Assembly: GCF_000237925.1 (NCBI RefSeq)
Contig: NW_017386072.1
Span: forward strand, 124,001-188,000
Length of the DNA: 64,000 nucleotides
Reading direction: 5' to 3'
DNA from: Schistosoma mansoni
Lineage: Eukaryota; Platyhelminthes; Trematoda; Strigeidida; Schistosomatidae
Shown here piece after piece: positions 1-12,132 of this stretch. How positions within the stretch are numbered: the first letter of the stretch is position 1; every line of letters begins with the position of its first letter. Position numbers and translations under genes: made by a program. The notes below the pieces were generated by a model, which saw only the letters and a program-made list of their open reading frames with translations, searched no databases and was not told the DNA's origin.

Positions 1-176
1 ACTAATAACAAAATTAATCCACAACCATTATGTATTTTAATTTTAGGGTACGGTGAAGATCTCTCTAATAATAATTAAGTGAGGAAGTGTCAATTACATT
101 TATCGTTGAACGTAATACATATCGAAGGTAACAAATCAAATATATCGTGAATATTGAATAACTTGAGAGAGCTTAC

Positions 177-464
177 TTCAGAAACACAATAACGTAATAC
201 TGAGTCTGTTAGAGACATTGTGGGATTAGAATTTGAATTGGAATAATGTAAGGAATGATTATTACATGGAATACAAATCGCTTGACATTCAGATGATGGT
301 AACTGTACAGATAATGATGATGGTATGCTTTGATGATAGCTAATATGATCGGTAAGACTTTCAATTGAATCGTTTAAAGAATATGATGAATTTGAAACAA
401 TACGTTGATTAGCACGTAATAATTCCCGGCGGCGAAGTTCATAAGTCACTGTACTAATAGTGGG
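177..464 (-). CDS. Exon of coiled-coil gene (last visible)
   Basis: The 288 bp exon (96 codons) follows the strong acceptor TTTGTTTCTAG and begins PTISTVTYELRRRELLRANQ. The donor GTAAGC at 176-175 closes it after CVSE. Without that donor the frame would run to a stop at 90, so a terminal exon is the alternative. Confidence 0.55.
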
Positions 465-3400
465 CTAGAAACAAAAAAAAGAGAGTTAAGGGAATGTTGA
501 AAACTATTAATCTATTAACACGAGTGGAATGATTAAATAATGTTGTGTAGAAAAAGAAATCAAGATATCAATATTAGACAGATAGATTTAATGATATTCA
601 TAAATTGTACTAAGAATATAGATATGTTGACTATTGTTCAAATTTAAACAGAAAGTTATGGAGAAACTAATAACTACAGTTACTGTAAGACGTCATAATA
701 ATTACATTGATTAGTCATCGGGTAAATTGATCAACAGCATGTTTATCTAGTCCTTAGTGCTGGATGAGGTGGGGGCGAACCCTACAAAGAATGTATCAGT
801 TCTTTGAATGTTTTAAGCGCCCCCTGCCGATAAGTGAAAACTAGCAATAAACCTAGGTTTAGAGTTGTCTAACGACTACCTCCAGTTGCCTAGCGTCATA
901 AAATTGTTTCATGCTTATTGATAAGTAAAACGCGTACTTACATCTTCAAGAAATCGAATTATTCTACAAAGACTCAAAAGTAATAATATTATTATTACTA
1001 ATAGCTTTATTCAATATTGCATGTTAAGTAAAATATGGAATGCCCGGTACAAATGATTTCAACAAGTTCCTTTTACAAAAAAATATATGAAATTGATAAC
1101 GGCATACATATATACATGATTAAAGTAAATTAACTTTCTGGAATTAAATGAAGTGTTTTTTTGATAAAACAGGAACCTATACAACTGCTAATCAGCAATA
1201 TGTTCAACGATAAAAGTTTCTGAAAAGGTCAGATCTTACAACCTGTTCGATGAATAATATATTTTCTAGATAAGGTATTGTAAAACATTTTTCACCTTTG
1301 GTTGAGTGAATGAACTCCAATGTATAAGTGTCTCGTTTTACCAAAATACAAGTAGAAAGATATGAATGAAGTGGATGGTTAGTACCTGATAAGATAACAC
1401 TTGCCGGGAATTCGCAAGATTATAAATGTCTATCCGCAACCTTGTTCATAGTTCAGCGAGAATATAGATAGGATGTACTGATTAATGTCATTCGATTAAC
1501 AAGTAAGAAATTTATGTAGTGGGCTTTTAGCCACATAGCTTGTGTGAGGGCTTGTGATACTATTCAGTTTCCTAGACCAAAGTAGCTGAAGCAAGATCCG
1601 AAATCGCTAAAGATATGCACAATACTTAGAATATCGATAAACAAGTTGTGTAAAGTAAGAAACTTTCCATACAAGTTATACGATAATGAAGTAAGAAAAA
1701 ACCTACAAGAAAAGAATATTGAGGTTGACCGTAATTTTGAGATTTATTAGAATCATCACCGGAGCATTCAGGATTCGTTGGCGATGCATTATGATCAGAT
1801 AGGTCTATTATCTCAAAAATAGGAGAACTAATGCCACGTTGTGGAGTCAAACAAGTTGTTTTCTTGTCGAAATCTAACTGAGATTCATAAGCAGTAGTAT
1901 CCGTGCTTACTAAATTGTCCATATTTTCCTGAACATGATCAACGATGTGATTGCATTTTGATGATTCCAAACCCAATGACTATGTAAGATTAGAAAGAGA
2001 TTAAGTTGATTTGGATTAATTATTTCAGTAATTTTACTGGTAAACAGACAAGAAGTACTTTCGAGACTTACGTAACGTAACTCTATAACCTGCGAATAAC
2101 TATTATTTTACTGTTTAATCTCCTCGCTCAAATTCCACCAGGTTTTTTAAGGTCAGTTCACTTTTCACTGGCTAATTCAGTAGTTGTCTGATTGGCTACA
2201 CTGAACGGTTCAGTCTTTGCTTAATTGTGCCTAGGTACATGTACCGAACGGTAACACAACCTCAATTGACTCACCCAAACACCTACAAAGTCTAAACAAT
2301 CGGGTCACAAGCATCTATAAAAAAAGTTAATTTCCAGAAGTATTAACTGTAGTTCCTTATTGATGGCTATCAAAGATGGTATGAAAAACGTTTTGGATAT
2401 TAGCACTCACATAGTACTAGTATAAAGGCTAAAAGTTAACATTGAAAATAACACATAAACTATAATATTATATTTCTTAAATTGTTAACTGTTTGTTTAC
2501 TTTCCAAACTCATTACACATGTACTAATTAGATAGGTGCATGTCCCTACACAACATATATAACAAATCAAACAATATACAAGCCTACAGATGGTTATAAA
2601 ATTATGACACCCCTAACATTTGATTAAACAGTCAACAATAATGTTGTACACGTAAGCATTTTAACATCCGCTCCTCAAAATAAACGCAAATACGTAGTTT
2701 TTGTACAACCATAAAATATTGAATTCCGCACACTATAATAACAGACACTTAGAAAAATACTGAAGTAACAAGACGATTGAAATGTTTGATGGATCTGATT
2801 TTCAACGTATTGCGAAAAGGATCTAATGTAGGCACTATAAAAATGTAATATGACTATAATGTAGATTATCAAACAACATTACATCTAACTATAAAAACAT
2901 TCAAATAAAAGTTATTTTAATAAACTTTAGATGGTACGAAAGTACTTCATGCTGCAAGAGTATAACAGAGAAATTTCTAAACTGACCATCAATTCTCTGC
3001 TTAATTCTTCCGTGTCTTTCGAAATTACACCAGTTAGTACTGACGAATTCGGCGACCTCCTAGTTACAGTCTAAAACAAGAAAACAATTTTAAACAACCT
3101 CAGTAACGTGTTAATTGATGAATTTTCACTAAAAAAATTTCACGTTTCATACAAATGATTCGCATAAACTTAGTGTCAGTGTAGTGACTATAGAACTGAG
3201 TTATGCTATCTAGAGTCTATAATAATCATAATAATGGTAATAATAATAGTGATAATAATAGTGATAAAACTTTCAGTTGAACATCAAATAGAAATATCAC
3301 CTCCTACACGTGCACAAAATGATCAGTTTTTGATGTAGGTTTGTTCTCTGAGCTGGATGGTTTGGTTGTGCAGCAAAAATCAAACCAATAGGAGATACAA

Positions 3401-5574
3401 CCAAAACAAAGAAATAAACAATGACAGATTTAAGGTCAATAAGAACCAATCAACATCGAGGTGCACAGGACAAGCTGTGAATTACATGAGGAGAAATTCA
3501 AACACTTCACTTCTACCCGAAGTTTGTGCTGATGATGTCGTTAAGAAGGACGATGAAAGCTCCACGACCAAACCATCCAGCTCAGAGAACGAACCTACAT
3601 CAAAATCACCCACCTGAGCTACAAATCTCCACCATCTCAAAAATGATCAGTTTGCTTTGAGTAGTGATAATTAATGATGATAATAAGTATGTGTGTGGCT
3701 GATGAAAAAATATTGATAGTTTTATGACGAATTTGTTTATTTGATGCCATTACTACCTATACACTTAGCACTGAGGAAAGGCAATGTGAACTTATTCACA
3801 GAGCACTCCCATAAAACTTTCTTCTGATCACACCTCTGAACGATCCCTAACAAACTAATCAGTTTAAATCCGCTAAGTGACAATGTAAATGTATTAATAA
3901 CAAACAACATAGAACTTTGCACTAAGATGTATGGACTCAAATTATCATACTTCATTTCAGTATACAAACAGAAAGTCAAGAAACAGAGAACGACGTAAAA
4001 TATGTCAGTGTCAACAATGGAAAGCCAAAAGAAAGAGAAAGACCGTTGACTGATATGCATATAAGACTAAGACCATAAAGACTGAGGTGAAAAACAAATG
4101 AATCCGTCTACATTCAAAAAAAGAATGAAGACGTATCATTATCAAATGAAGCGCAGGCGTTAGATGTGACCTGAATAATATAAACGGATAACAAGCAGAG
4201 AGCAAACGTGCTTTTTAGGGGCAATAAGATGAAGCAATATTTCTGAAACAGAACTTTTGGACAGGTTTTCAATGGGAGGTGAACTCAGTAGACTTTTTTC
4301 TAGATTTTACGCGGGTGGTCGATGCATTACAGATGAGGCCAGGTGTCTAAGTCATAAATTAATAAACGATGTATTCGATCCCGGATTTCTGTGATCAAAG
4401 ATATGGCAACACATCGAAAAAGGGAAAGCTACTTCTGTTAGTACGGTTTTTTGTTACGGGTGCGAAATAAGCTGTTACTTGCTCAACGGAATGAGTGAAA
4501 TGACTTGGAGCAACGAATAAAAGACAGTAGATAGAGATTAACTTATGTCGAATACTGATTTGCGACTGATCAAAATGACACCAAGATGTACGATGAGATA
4601 TATATCAATTTAAAAGTCCGGTCAACAGACAAATTTCAGTGTGATAATCTGGTAATAGTTTACATTATTTAATCAACAATTTAACGCATGTGTGTGAATT
4701 ATAAAGTCAGAATGCCAAGAGGCTTTAATGAACACATATAACTAAAATACTAAATTATATATTGTACTTCTTTCAGACAAAAACACAGGATGAAGCGTTA
4801 ATTCATTTTTTATCCACCACAAAACAGAAATCCCTGTGATAAACAGGTAATTACTAGCCCTTATATTATTTTTCTGAACTTCTAATAAACTATTAGAAGT
4901 TTCACATAAATTTGGTATACATTTCGGTGAGACTATAATTTATAAACGATCTCTGAAAAACGCTAAAGTTACCTGGTCTTAATTTCTTATATTTTTTCTA
5001 CTTGCATCTCAAGATTATTTCACACATTAATTTCAGACCCTACTGAAACAGATGAAGACTAGTAACCTCCTTTATTTTCACAGTGAAAGGGAGAATCTAA
5101 ATGTATTACCATGTACTAAGTCGTAAAACTAACATATTGTTAAGATGATATGATATAACCAGAACTATTTCCTACATGAAAAATCTAGGATCATCAACAA
5201 ACCCAGAATAATCAGTATACGTAATATAAGGCTCTGGAGAGAGTTATATTATTGAGAAAAATTTGAGACCTAGCCAAATAAAATATCAACATGTTTATAG
5301 ACTTCAAACTAAGAATACCTCAAGCTGTCGATGTTCACCACCATGATTGCTTTCTGACCCACGATAAACACTTATATCATCCTGGTCAGAAGCTAATTCA
5401 AGGTTTTCTCGATCAGTTATCTTCAAAAGTAAAATGAAAACCGGTCGACTTACAATTTCTGGCAATCTTCCATTCTTATGAACAAAATCAAGTACTTCAT
5501 TGTTTACTCTTTCTAGTTCCGTTACTTTATTATGTAACAATTTTAGTTCCTCATTCTGTGTATCCAAAGCATTG
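177..5574 (-). CDS. Partial multi-exon gene, coiled-coil protein of unrecognised family
   Basis: Four exons on the minus strand (5574-5454, 3070-2987, 1979-1707, 464-177) join without breaking frame and give about 256 residues. All have AG acceptors and GT donors. The first exon has the heptad-like segment NEELKLLHNKVTELERVNNE, a short coiled coil. The third has a Ser/Thr/Asp-rich stretch with EIIDLSDHN. The fourth begins PTISTVTYELRRRELLRANQ, a basic helix-like start, and turns Ser/Asn-rich. I do not recognise the family. The first visible exon begins with the third base of a codon, so more exons lie upstream (higher coordinates). The gene also continues left of position 1. Its 5' end probably lies between 5575 and 13092, head to head with DNAJC8, but I could not identify a start. 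Transcript data could still split or re-join these exons. Confidence 0.6.
465..1706. other. Intron with a diverged repeat fragment
   Basis: No coding signal seen. The stretch at 775-900 resembles 45835-45900 (shared AAACCTAGGT followed by a GACTACCTCCA block), so it probably holds an old fragment of the GC-richer repeat annotated at 45790-46410. Confidence 0.3.
1707..1979 (-). CDS. Exon of coiled-coil gene
   Basis: The 273 bp exon (91 codons) follows the acceptor CTTACATAG and starts SLGLESSKCNHIVDHVQENM. The donor chosen is GTAGGT. A GT four bases further on is possible but weaker and would shift frame. Confidence 0.6.
1980..2986. other. Intron, nothing recognised
   Basis: AT-rich intronic DNA between two exons of the coiled-coil gene. 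Only short, AT-biased open frames are present and none resembles a known family. Confidence 0.4.
2987..3070 (-). CDS. Short exon of coiled-coil gene
   Basis: This 84 bp exon (28 codons) lies between TTTTAG and a GTCAGT donor. It is open only in the frame set by the previous exon (TVTRRSPNSSVLTGV...SRELM), which supports the call despite its length. Confidence 0.55.
3316..3653. mobile_element. Foldback element insertion with 14 bp direct repeats
   Basis: Positions 3331-3353 (TGATGTAGGTTTGTTCTCTG...) are the inverse of 3581-3603. The motif AAAATGATCAGTTT occurs at 3316-3329 and again at 3640-3653, a perfect 14 bp target-site-like duplication around a 310 bp insert. The inner part matches the foldback at 52797-52972. 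The 86-codon open frame inside it is repeat-derived and not treated as a gene. Confidence 0.65.
3654..5453. other. Intron, no feature supported
   Basis: Intronic DNA of the coiled-coil gene. A minus-strand open frame of 107 codons at 3737-4060 encodes a hydrophobic, low-information peptide with no recognised family and no convincing splice sites. Confidence 0.3.
5454..5574 (-). CDS. Exon of coiled-coil gene (first visible)
   Basis: The acceptor follows a T-rich tract ending TTTTTTAG and the donor is GTAAGT. The exon is 121 bp, one base plus 40 codons, and ends at a codon boundary. It encodes SNALDTQNEELKLLHNKVTE and continues to NGRLPEI, with Leu/Val at heptad-like spacing. Confidence 0.6.
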
Positions 5575-5991
5575 CTAAAAAACTGGAACATATAGACAGT
5601 TATCAGTAGTACACAGCGATTGTAATCGGCGCCAAACAATCAGCTCGTCGGATCTCCTGGTCTATAATACTTTCAGTAAACTCGTATCGAGGTCATACCT
5701 AGGAATTCATATTACAGTGATAAAATAGTGAACTGGTGCATAAGCTATTTAACCGAATATGAGTTCAAGATAATTTTGCATTTGATTCATGATGAATAGG
5801 TAGAAAGACGGTTAGTTTTCGTCAAGCAGATACTTTCAAATGGTTCAAATGATTGTGGACGGAATAGAAGAAGCTTTCGCTTAACGGTCTTCCGTGTCTA
5901 GTAGCAGGGGATCACCAATACCTCCAAGAAGGAACCTAGGTATATTAACTATAGTAGGAAAAAAATGGTAAATCATAATAAGATGTTATCC

Positions 5992-6872
5992 TTAGTCCTT
6001 AAGAATAGGTCGTTTCCTCTTAAAGAACTCCTGGGAAGTCGCTTGGACTAGCTCAGCCGGCAGCGAATTCCAGCATTTGACAACTCTTAAGGAGTAGAAG
6101 TTGGGTCTACAGTCCGTTCTGATATGCTGAGTCTCCAGTTTCCGAGTGTTACCCCTTAGGTTAGTATTGAGACTAGGTTTAAGTAGATGTCTTAGGGGTT
6201 GACCAGAAGTGTTAAGGATACTGTAAGTCATAAGAAGGTCAGCTCTAAGACGCCTGTACTCTAACGGGTAAAGGTTAAGTGATTTGAGGCGCTCTTCATA
6301 AGGTTGGAATTTGAGTCCCCGAACTGATTTCGTTGCTCGCCGTTGGATGCGCTCCAGTCTCCTAATCCTTTTAGAGGGAGGGAGGAAATACTATGTTTCC
6401 GTACTCTAAATGGGGACGTATAAAACTGTTGAAGATTAAGTGGAAGGTTCTATCGTCAAACTGGCCAAAAATGCGCTTCAATGTTACCAGTGCAAGGTTT
6501 GCTTGAAAGGCGTTTTTGTTACAGTTCGCATACGACTTCAGGTCATAGGGTATCAACACGTCTAAATCTTTTTTGACTTGGGAAACTTCTAGAGGGGAGT
6601 TTCCTAAGTTGTAACTATAGTCTGCAACATGTCTCAGATGGATTACTTTACACTTTGAAGTGTTGAAGGTAAGTTTTTTGTTTTCTGCCCAACTCTGAAG
6701 TCGGGTCAGATCCTCCTGAAGTGCCAGTGTATCCTCTTGGTTGCGTATCTCTCTCCAAAGTTTCACATCATCAGCAAAAAGCAATAAGTCAGACGAAACT
6801 TGTTGTGGAAGATCGTTTGTATAAATCATGCAGAGAAGAGGTCCTAATATTGAGCCCTGGGGACCCCACTAG
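5992..6872 (-). mobile_element. CR1-clade LINE remnant (SR1-like), 3' part of reverse transcriptase
   Basis: Reading minus, the frame has the RT motifs PQGSILGPLLCMIYTNDLP and then the catalytic LLLFADDVKLWR (FADD). These are followed by the thumb-like [29 protein letters not shown] and the C-terminal [14 protein letters not shown]. This order is typical of CR1/Jockey-type non-LTR elements such as the schistosome SR1. A frame break lies near 6371, and the element is truncated just upstream of the PQGS motif (a Val of GVPQGS is lost and an in-frame stop precedes it). It is inactive. It lies upstream of, or in an intron of, the coiled-coil gene, in the same orientation. Confidence 0.85.
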
Positions 6873-9775
6873 GATAAGGATAAGATTAAGGTACGGGTAT
6901 TAATGCAAAAACTCTTATAAGTATTTGCTTTCAACTTTAGCATCGACAGGATGGGGCTCTTTTTACCCTAAAATTATAGTAAGTAAACTCCAATAGCTCT
7001 ATAAATAAGAATTCTAATGTACAAATACTCTTTGTCAATGTATCTGTAGCTGTAAATGAATCCCCAAAATAAGTAGTTTTTCAAGTCCTCGGTATCGATG
7101 TCGACCTCAGTAGTTTTACTGGACACACTCTAGCTGAAGGTGCTCGGCCACGCATGGGCACCAGATCAAAAGTAGGTACATCGTGGTACTTACACCTTTC
7201 AACTACTTGCCAGTTTAGATCAAACGGTCCTCAACATATGGACAACCTTCCAAATGTTTTCAAGTTCATACATTCCTGGCTTCTGATTTCACTAGGTTGG
7301 TATCCTCAAATTGTAAAGGTGTTACGAACAAAAGCACTGTCAAACCCTGAATACCTGAGGTATCTTTATGTCTGTTTTTTTGTGTTATCCAACGTGAATA
7401 TTTGTGGCCATTGCCCGTAAAATTATTTTTAACGTTTAAACAATGTGCTTTTCTTATATATTCGCTTCCTTAACTGATTTCACTCGTCGATATAACTCTG
7501 TAACCAATTATTTGCATGATTCTCCTTCTAAACCTTATCGTCTTCTGCCCACCGTTCTCAAAGAGTTTCTATGCGCTCATTTCCCTTTAGGTATTTTAAA
7601 GGGTAGTTTGTGAGCTTGTCTTCTGTTTAATCCATGTTTTTGTCATAATTTGCAAATATTATTTTCACATGTATTTATAAGGTTGTATATAAATTTATGA
7701 CCGGATAAACTCCCAAATATATCAGGTTCAAAAGCCCAGATCCTTCACTTCACAGCTCATCAGGTCTTAGTAACGTAAGATTCTATCAAGCTAATAAGGT
7801 TTTCAAAGAGCGTTTGTTTATCACTTGAAGGTCACTATCGAATTAACAGAACAACTACATTGGAAGAGTTTTCTGATGTTTATGTGTTTGTTTTTGTGCA
7901 AAAGTTTCTATGAATGCACTCGATATATGAACTTTTTTTTGATTCCATTTGTAAATGATGCTTCTTTTATCCCTCTTCATACTTATACACACTACATCCA
8001 TATACATCGTCTACATATTCTGAAAATAATTAACATCCTGATATTGATGAGTCTTCCAATGCCCGTTTTATCTTTATTTTCCTTGGCATCACCTTTTTGC
8101 TTCTACCATAATGGATTACCGTACTTCAGTTACTAGTGTATGGACTGACTGCTTCTGTTCTGTATCACTGAGACAGGAGTTTCCTGGCTTTCAGAAATTT
8201 TACCTGTCGATAGCCGGTAATTGGTTGAGTAGTTCTTATGTGATGGTTAGCCACTTAATTTTGAAGCAAATTGAACTAATTTATCTTTTTCTTTGGGTAG
8301 AATATCGTTCCTCGACTGCTAGGAATATACTTTCCGGTTGTGACAATTAAGCTTAGTGATAATCGCTAATTATGGAGTTCTGTATGTCTAAGAGTTCTGT
8401 AAATACCAGTATCGAAGTCACTGACACAATGAGCATAAATGAGTGCATGGTATTTGGAATTTGAATCAGCTATGGAGTCGTGTACAAAAGTAATCATTAA
8501 TTGGCACAAGCAACAAGTTTCACAAAGTGTTATTATAATTAGTATCCGTACTTATTAAGAAAAGTATTTTCAAATATAATCGGTTGAATTTGTGCCCAGA
8601 TTTTTAAAATCATGCCTCTTCCATACCTTCCTCTACATTTGTTACATTATTACCAAGAAGTCATTGCTCATTATCGTCCTTCAGGTCTATGCAACATCGA
8701 AAAGAAATTACTGAAAAATGTGACTGCACAGACGTATTGGCACCTCTTGAATGCTGGATTGTTCAACAAATATCAGTAATCGTTCATTAGGAAATACAAC
8801 ACTGGATTTAGAACACTTCGTTCCTGGATACATCCATGTTCGGCTGTCAGTTGTGATTGCGAAAGAAATCAAATTGTCAGCGTTTTGACACATTAAAATA
8901 TATTTTTGATAACAGCTCATATGTTACCATAGTAATAGACCTAATTCCGAAATAGGAGAGTTGTCATGACGTGACTGCTTGACCTATAAGATTTTGTGTG
9001 AAAGTCGCGCCATTTTAAATATTGACTCATGTTATCATGACAGCCAGTACTATAATGTTCAGTACTTTTGGTGAACACATTTAGGCTGGGAATAAAAGAA
9101 TATATTTCATGTAGGAAGGTTTAAGTTACACAGGATGACCACGCCTGTACGTTCTTTCTGCGCAGCAACAGTAGAACAACACCAATTCGTAACCGTATTA
9201 TTTTTCAAGTTGAGTGCATACTAAATAAAAAGGTTTACATATGACCTTAGAAATTGATAAAAATTGTGAAAGTCAGTAACGGGCAATGTTGTGACGTTAT
9301 CGAGGCTGCTTTGGTAAGCCATGAGGGTTTGATCGATCTACGTGATTCTTAGGTCTTTATGTGTGCCCCACCAAGAATGTCATTGTTCTTGCAAAGCTTT
9401 TACAATGCACTGGTGTGACTTTAAAGCGAGACAACCTCATTATAGCCAGTTAGTTACATCCTTTTGGATTAGTGACCTGATAGGTCAGATAACATCGACT
9501 AATGTTTCTAAATCTGACTCCTTGATACCTGTGTAAACACAGAGCACCAAGTTGAAAGCTTCTAATAACAGAAAGATCTCCTTGCTCACAGCAGTAGTGA
9601 AGGACATAGTATAGCAACTATCCTACACGCAATTTCGATTACGGTTAATTTTGGTTAAGTCCTTTTATTAACCTACTTAACAGACATTTTCATTTGGACA
9701 GTGTTAGGATATTCACAGGAATATCCCAAAAATTATCTCGAACGTAAAGTGTTATGTTTTCAGACTCTTCACATA
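6873..9775. other. Non-coding stretch between coiled-coil gene and DNAJC8
   Basis: No recognised gene. Short open frames at 7154-7420, 7825-8350 and 9342-9536 (plus) and 8708-8920 (minus) encode no known motif. A 55-codon frame at 8612-8779 is listed separately. Confidence 0.3.
8612..8779 (+). CDS. Possible small ORF, 55 codons, unrecognised
   Basis: It opens MPLPYLPLHLLHYYQEVIAH and ends at a TAA after NKYQ. The composition is more protein-like than the surrounding AT-biased frames, and the frame stays open past the stop for another 44 codons. No family is recognised. It may be a 5' exon, a decayed coding exon or chance. Confidence 0.18.
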   Translation: MPLPYLPLHLLHYYQEVIAHYRPSGLCNIEKKLLKNVTAQTYWHLLNAGLFNKYQ

Positions 9776-9937
9776 TTTCACATGTTATTTCCTATTGGCC
9801 ATTATTTACAATAGTCCTAACTATGACTTTCACGTGTCGTTTTCCTATCGGTCAATTTTGAGTTGTCCTAATTAAAACCTTTACGTGTCCTTCCTTTTCA
9901 TTGGTTACCGTTAATAGTCATCTTAACTGTATAAATA
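9776..9937 (+). promoter_or_regulatory. Promoter-like array: three ~50 bp repeats with E-box and CCAAT cores, then TATA
   Basis: Three imperfect tandem units (9776-9827, 9828-9879, 9880-9929) each contain a CACGTG-like core (CACATG at 9779, CACGTG at 9831, then TACGTG) followed by a CCAAT-box-like stretch on the reverse strand (ATTGG or CGGTCAA variants). TATAAATA follows at 9930-9937. This resembles the U3 region of an LTR element or a gene promoter. No adjacent coding sequence was identified, so its target is unknown. Confidence 0.4.
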
Positions 9938-11600
9938 TGCCTTGTCTGTAAATCATTTTTGACCTGCTTCTGACCCCATAAACAATTCTTATTTAACGGC
10001 TGTGTTCTGATTTACTGGAGGTTGGGGAAAAGTATTGGGGTCGTACTAGGATATCTGAATTTGGTCAATCGGTAGAATTTCGTGTAGTCTTATCGCAATA
10101 CGCAATATTTAGCAACGCAATAATTTCGCGACGTAACAGATAGTAACACTCCTCATACATCTTTGTACTGTTATGATAACCCAAGCACATGACAGACTCT
10201 AGCCAAAACGTTGGTTGCTTAAGTATCACTCGTTGATTCATCCTCCTCCCCATATGTGTATGCACTCAAATCCTATTATTAGCTTTTGCTTTGTCTCGCT
10301 GCGCCCTCATACGATTTGACTATAAATTTGCCTATGTAACTGCCCGCTCATACTTACTCATACCTATCCGCTTCTCCGCTTCAAATTCCCTCGATATACT
10401 TGTAGCTTTGTGGCCTGTGTCATTTGAAAATAACCTGTAGTTGCAGCTTCTCTTTGTATTCTAACGGTTATCGAGGTGAACGATTAACGAAACACGGCAC
10501 TACAATAGGAAAGGTTTTCTTCTTGTAGACACCAACTTCATAACTCGTTCGTTTCTGACCGATGACACATCACTCTAAGCCAGACCGTATATCACAAACC
10601 TGTTAGCTGTCTGGAAAAAATAAATTTCTCTTTGTTTAATTATTTCTCAATAACAAGTGGAGTAACAGAACTTTTCACTCCTCAAGCACTCATTTTATTG
10701 CTTTCTATTGACTTGCCATGTACTCTAGAATCTTAAACTCTGGTTTTGGTGGAAGTCCTATAGATCCGAAGCTAAATATTTGACCTGGATGACATTTCGA
10801 CTTTCCTAGAAGACTTGCACAGTATACCAGACCAAACTACCAATAATATCCTTCCTCTCAACATTAATGAACTCAGGATTCCATTGGTAAACAATAGCAC
10901 TACTCCATCTATTCCATCCTTCGTGAGTGAAATCAACATTATTTCCACTGCTGAAGACCTCAGTGTGACTGTGATATTTTGGGTGGCTGTTCTCAGTGGC
11001 ACTATGCAGCGACATAGCATATTCTTTCTTCAGGCTTCTTTGATAAGCATAAGATAACCCGACTCCAGAACCTTTTAAAAACGTTTTTCAGCAATTACCT
11101 AAGACCTTTTCGTGCCTATAGGTAACCCTCGTGCTATTGATAGAAGAAACCAGAGAAGTAGTGAATAGGTCTTTATTTCGATCTTCGCGCAGTCACAGTG
11201 GAGCGTGGGATTATCTGTCCAGACAAACAAAGGCTCTCAACATTCCATATAAGATAGTAGGGAATATAACGCTTACAAAAGGTAAGGAAGTGAATGAATA
11301 CTTGAACAATACTGTTTTAGCATATGCTTGGTTGTTTGGGGTCAACTCTTAACCAACCAACCTGAGCTGTTACAACCTCATCTAGATAAAGCTGTTGCAT
11401 TATGATCCTTTACCTTGGAAAGAATATTGATACCGTGAGATGTGTTCAAAGAGAGGGAACTAAAAAACGTACTCGAACTTATAAATGAACACTGACCAGG
11501 TTGTCTTGAAGCCCCAAACTTACAACTTGTGCAGTACAGAATCGTTATAACGCATATAGTCATGATTTATCATATATCCCATGATCCTCAGTTTAGTACG
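9938..11600. other. Non-coding stretch, two unidentified open frames
   Basis: The plus-strand frames at about 10765-11057 and 11098-11352 are open but match no family I can name. The second would end in a good donor (AAAAG then GTAAGG at about 11281), so a spliced or decayed coding exon is possible. Confidence 0.25.
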
Positions 11601-11639
11601 AAGTAACATCTCAGAGGATATCTGCTATATCTTGTGGCC

Positions 11640-12132
11640 GGTGTGCCCGTTAATGTATCGCGTGATAATACCTCCAATTAGAGAGCAGTGTTTTATCGAT
11701 CTGACCAATGACACACAGAACCCGTGTGAACAGTCTAGAGTCCTTATCGGTCCTGCTTTCCGCCTAGCCCAGCCAGTTAAGTCCAGAACACCAATAACAG
11801 TCTCTGCAATATGAATCGTTTACTTCAAACATGCTAGGTTTATATACCAATCAGACAGACCACATCGTACCATAAAGTAGGAAACAACATCTTCACAAGA
11901 TTTAGCCAAATGTGGTTGTGAATAAGGGAGATATTAATCGATAGGCTGGGGATAACTCAAGAATGTTAAATCGTATAATAATAGTTTACAGGCCAAAATA
12001 AAGCTTATAATAAAAGGTATGCGAATATGAATAGTTTAGTTATTTAACAATTATACGATAAAAATATATGCATCATATTGATCCATAAACAGTTCTCGAA
12101 AGTTACCATTCATAATTCTCTTCGACATGTAA
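11640..12132 (-). repeat. LTR-like dispersed repeat, copy 1
   Basis: On the minus strand it starts TGTTACATGTCGAAGAGAAT and runs through GTGTTCTGGACTTAACTGGC. Two further copies lie at 42986-43470 (plus) and 56300-56755 (minus). The TGTT start and about 0.5 kb length suggest a solo LTR, but the other end was not defined and no internal region was seen. Confidence 0.5.

Noticed and set aside
3357-3617. 86-codon plus-strand ORF (MVWLCSKNQTNRR...)
   Set aside because: It lies wholly inside a foldback insertion with a 14 bp flanking duplication and partly matches the element at 52797.
3737-4060. Hydrophobic 107-codon minus ORF as an exon of the coiled-coil gene
   Set aside because: The flanking exons join in phase without it, and its composition is that of AT-rich intron.
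10765-11352. Two plus-strand open frames (IFDLDDISTFLEDLHSIPDQ...; AWDYLSRQTKALNIPYKIVG...)
   Set aside because: I considered an M20-peptidase-like or retroelement origin, but no motif supports either, and splice sites are incomplete.
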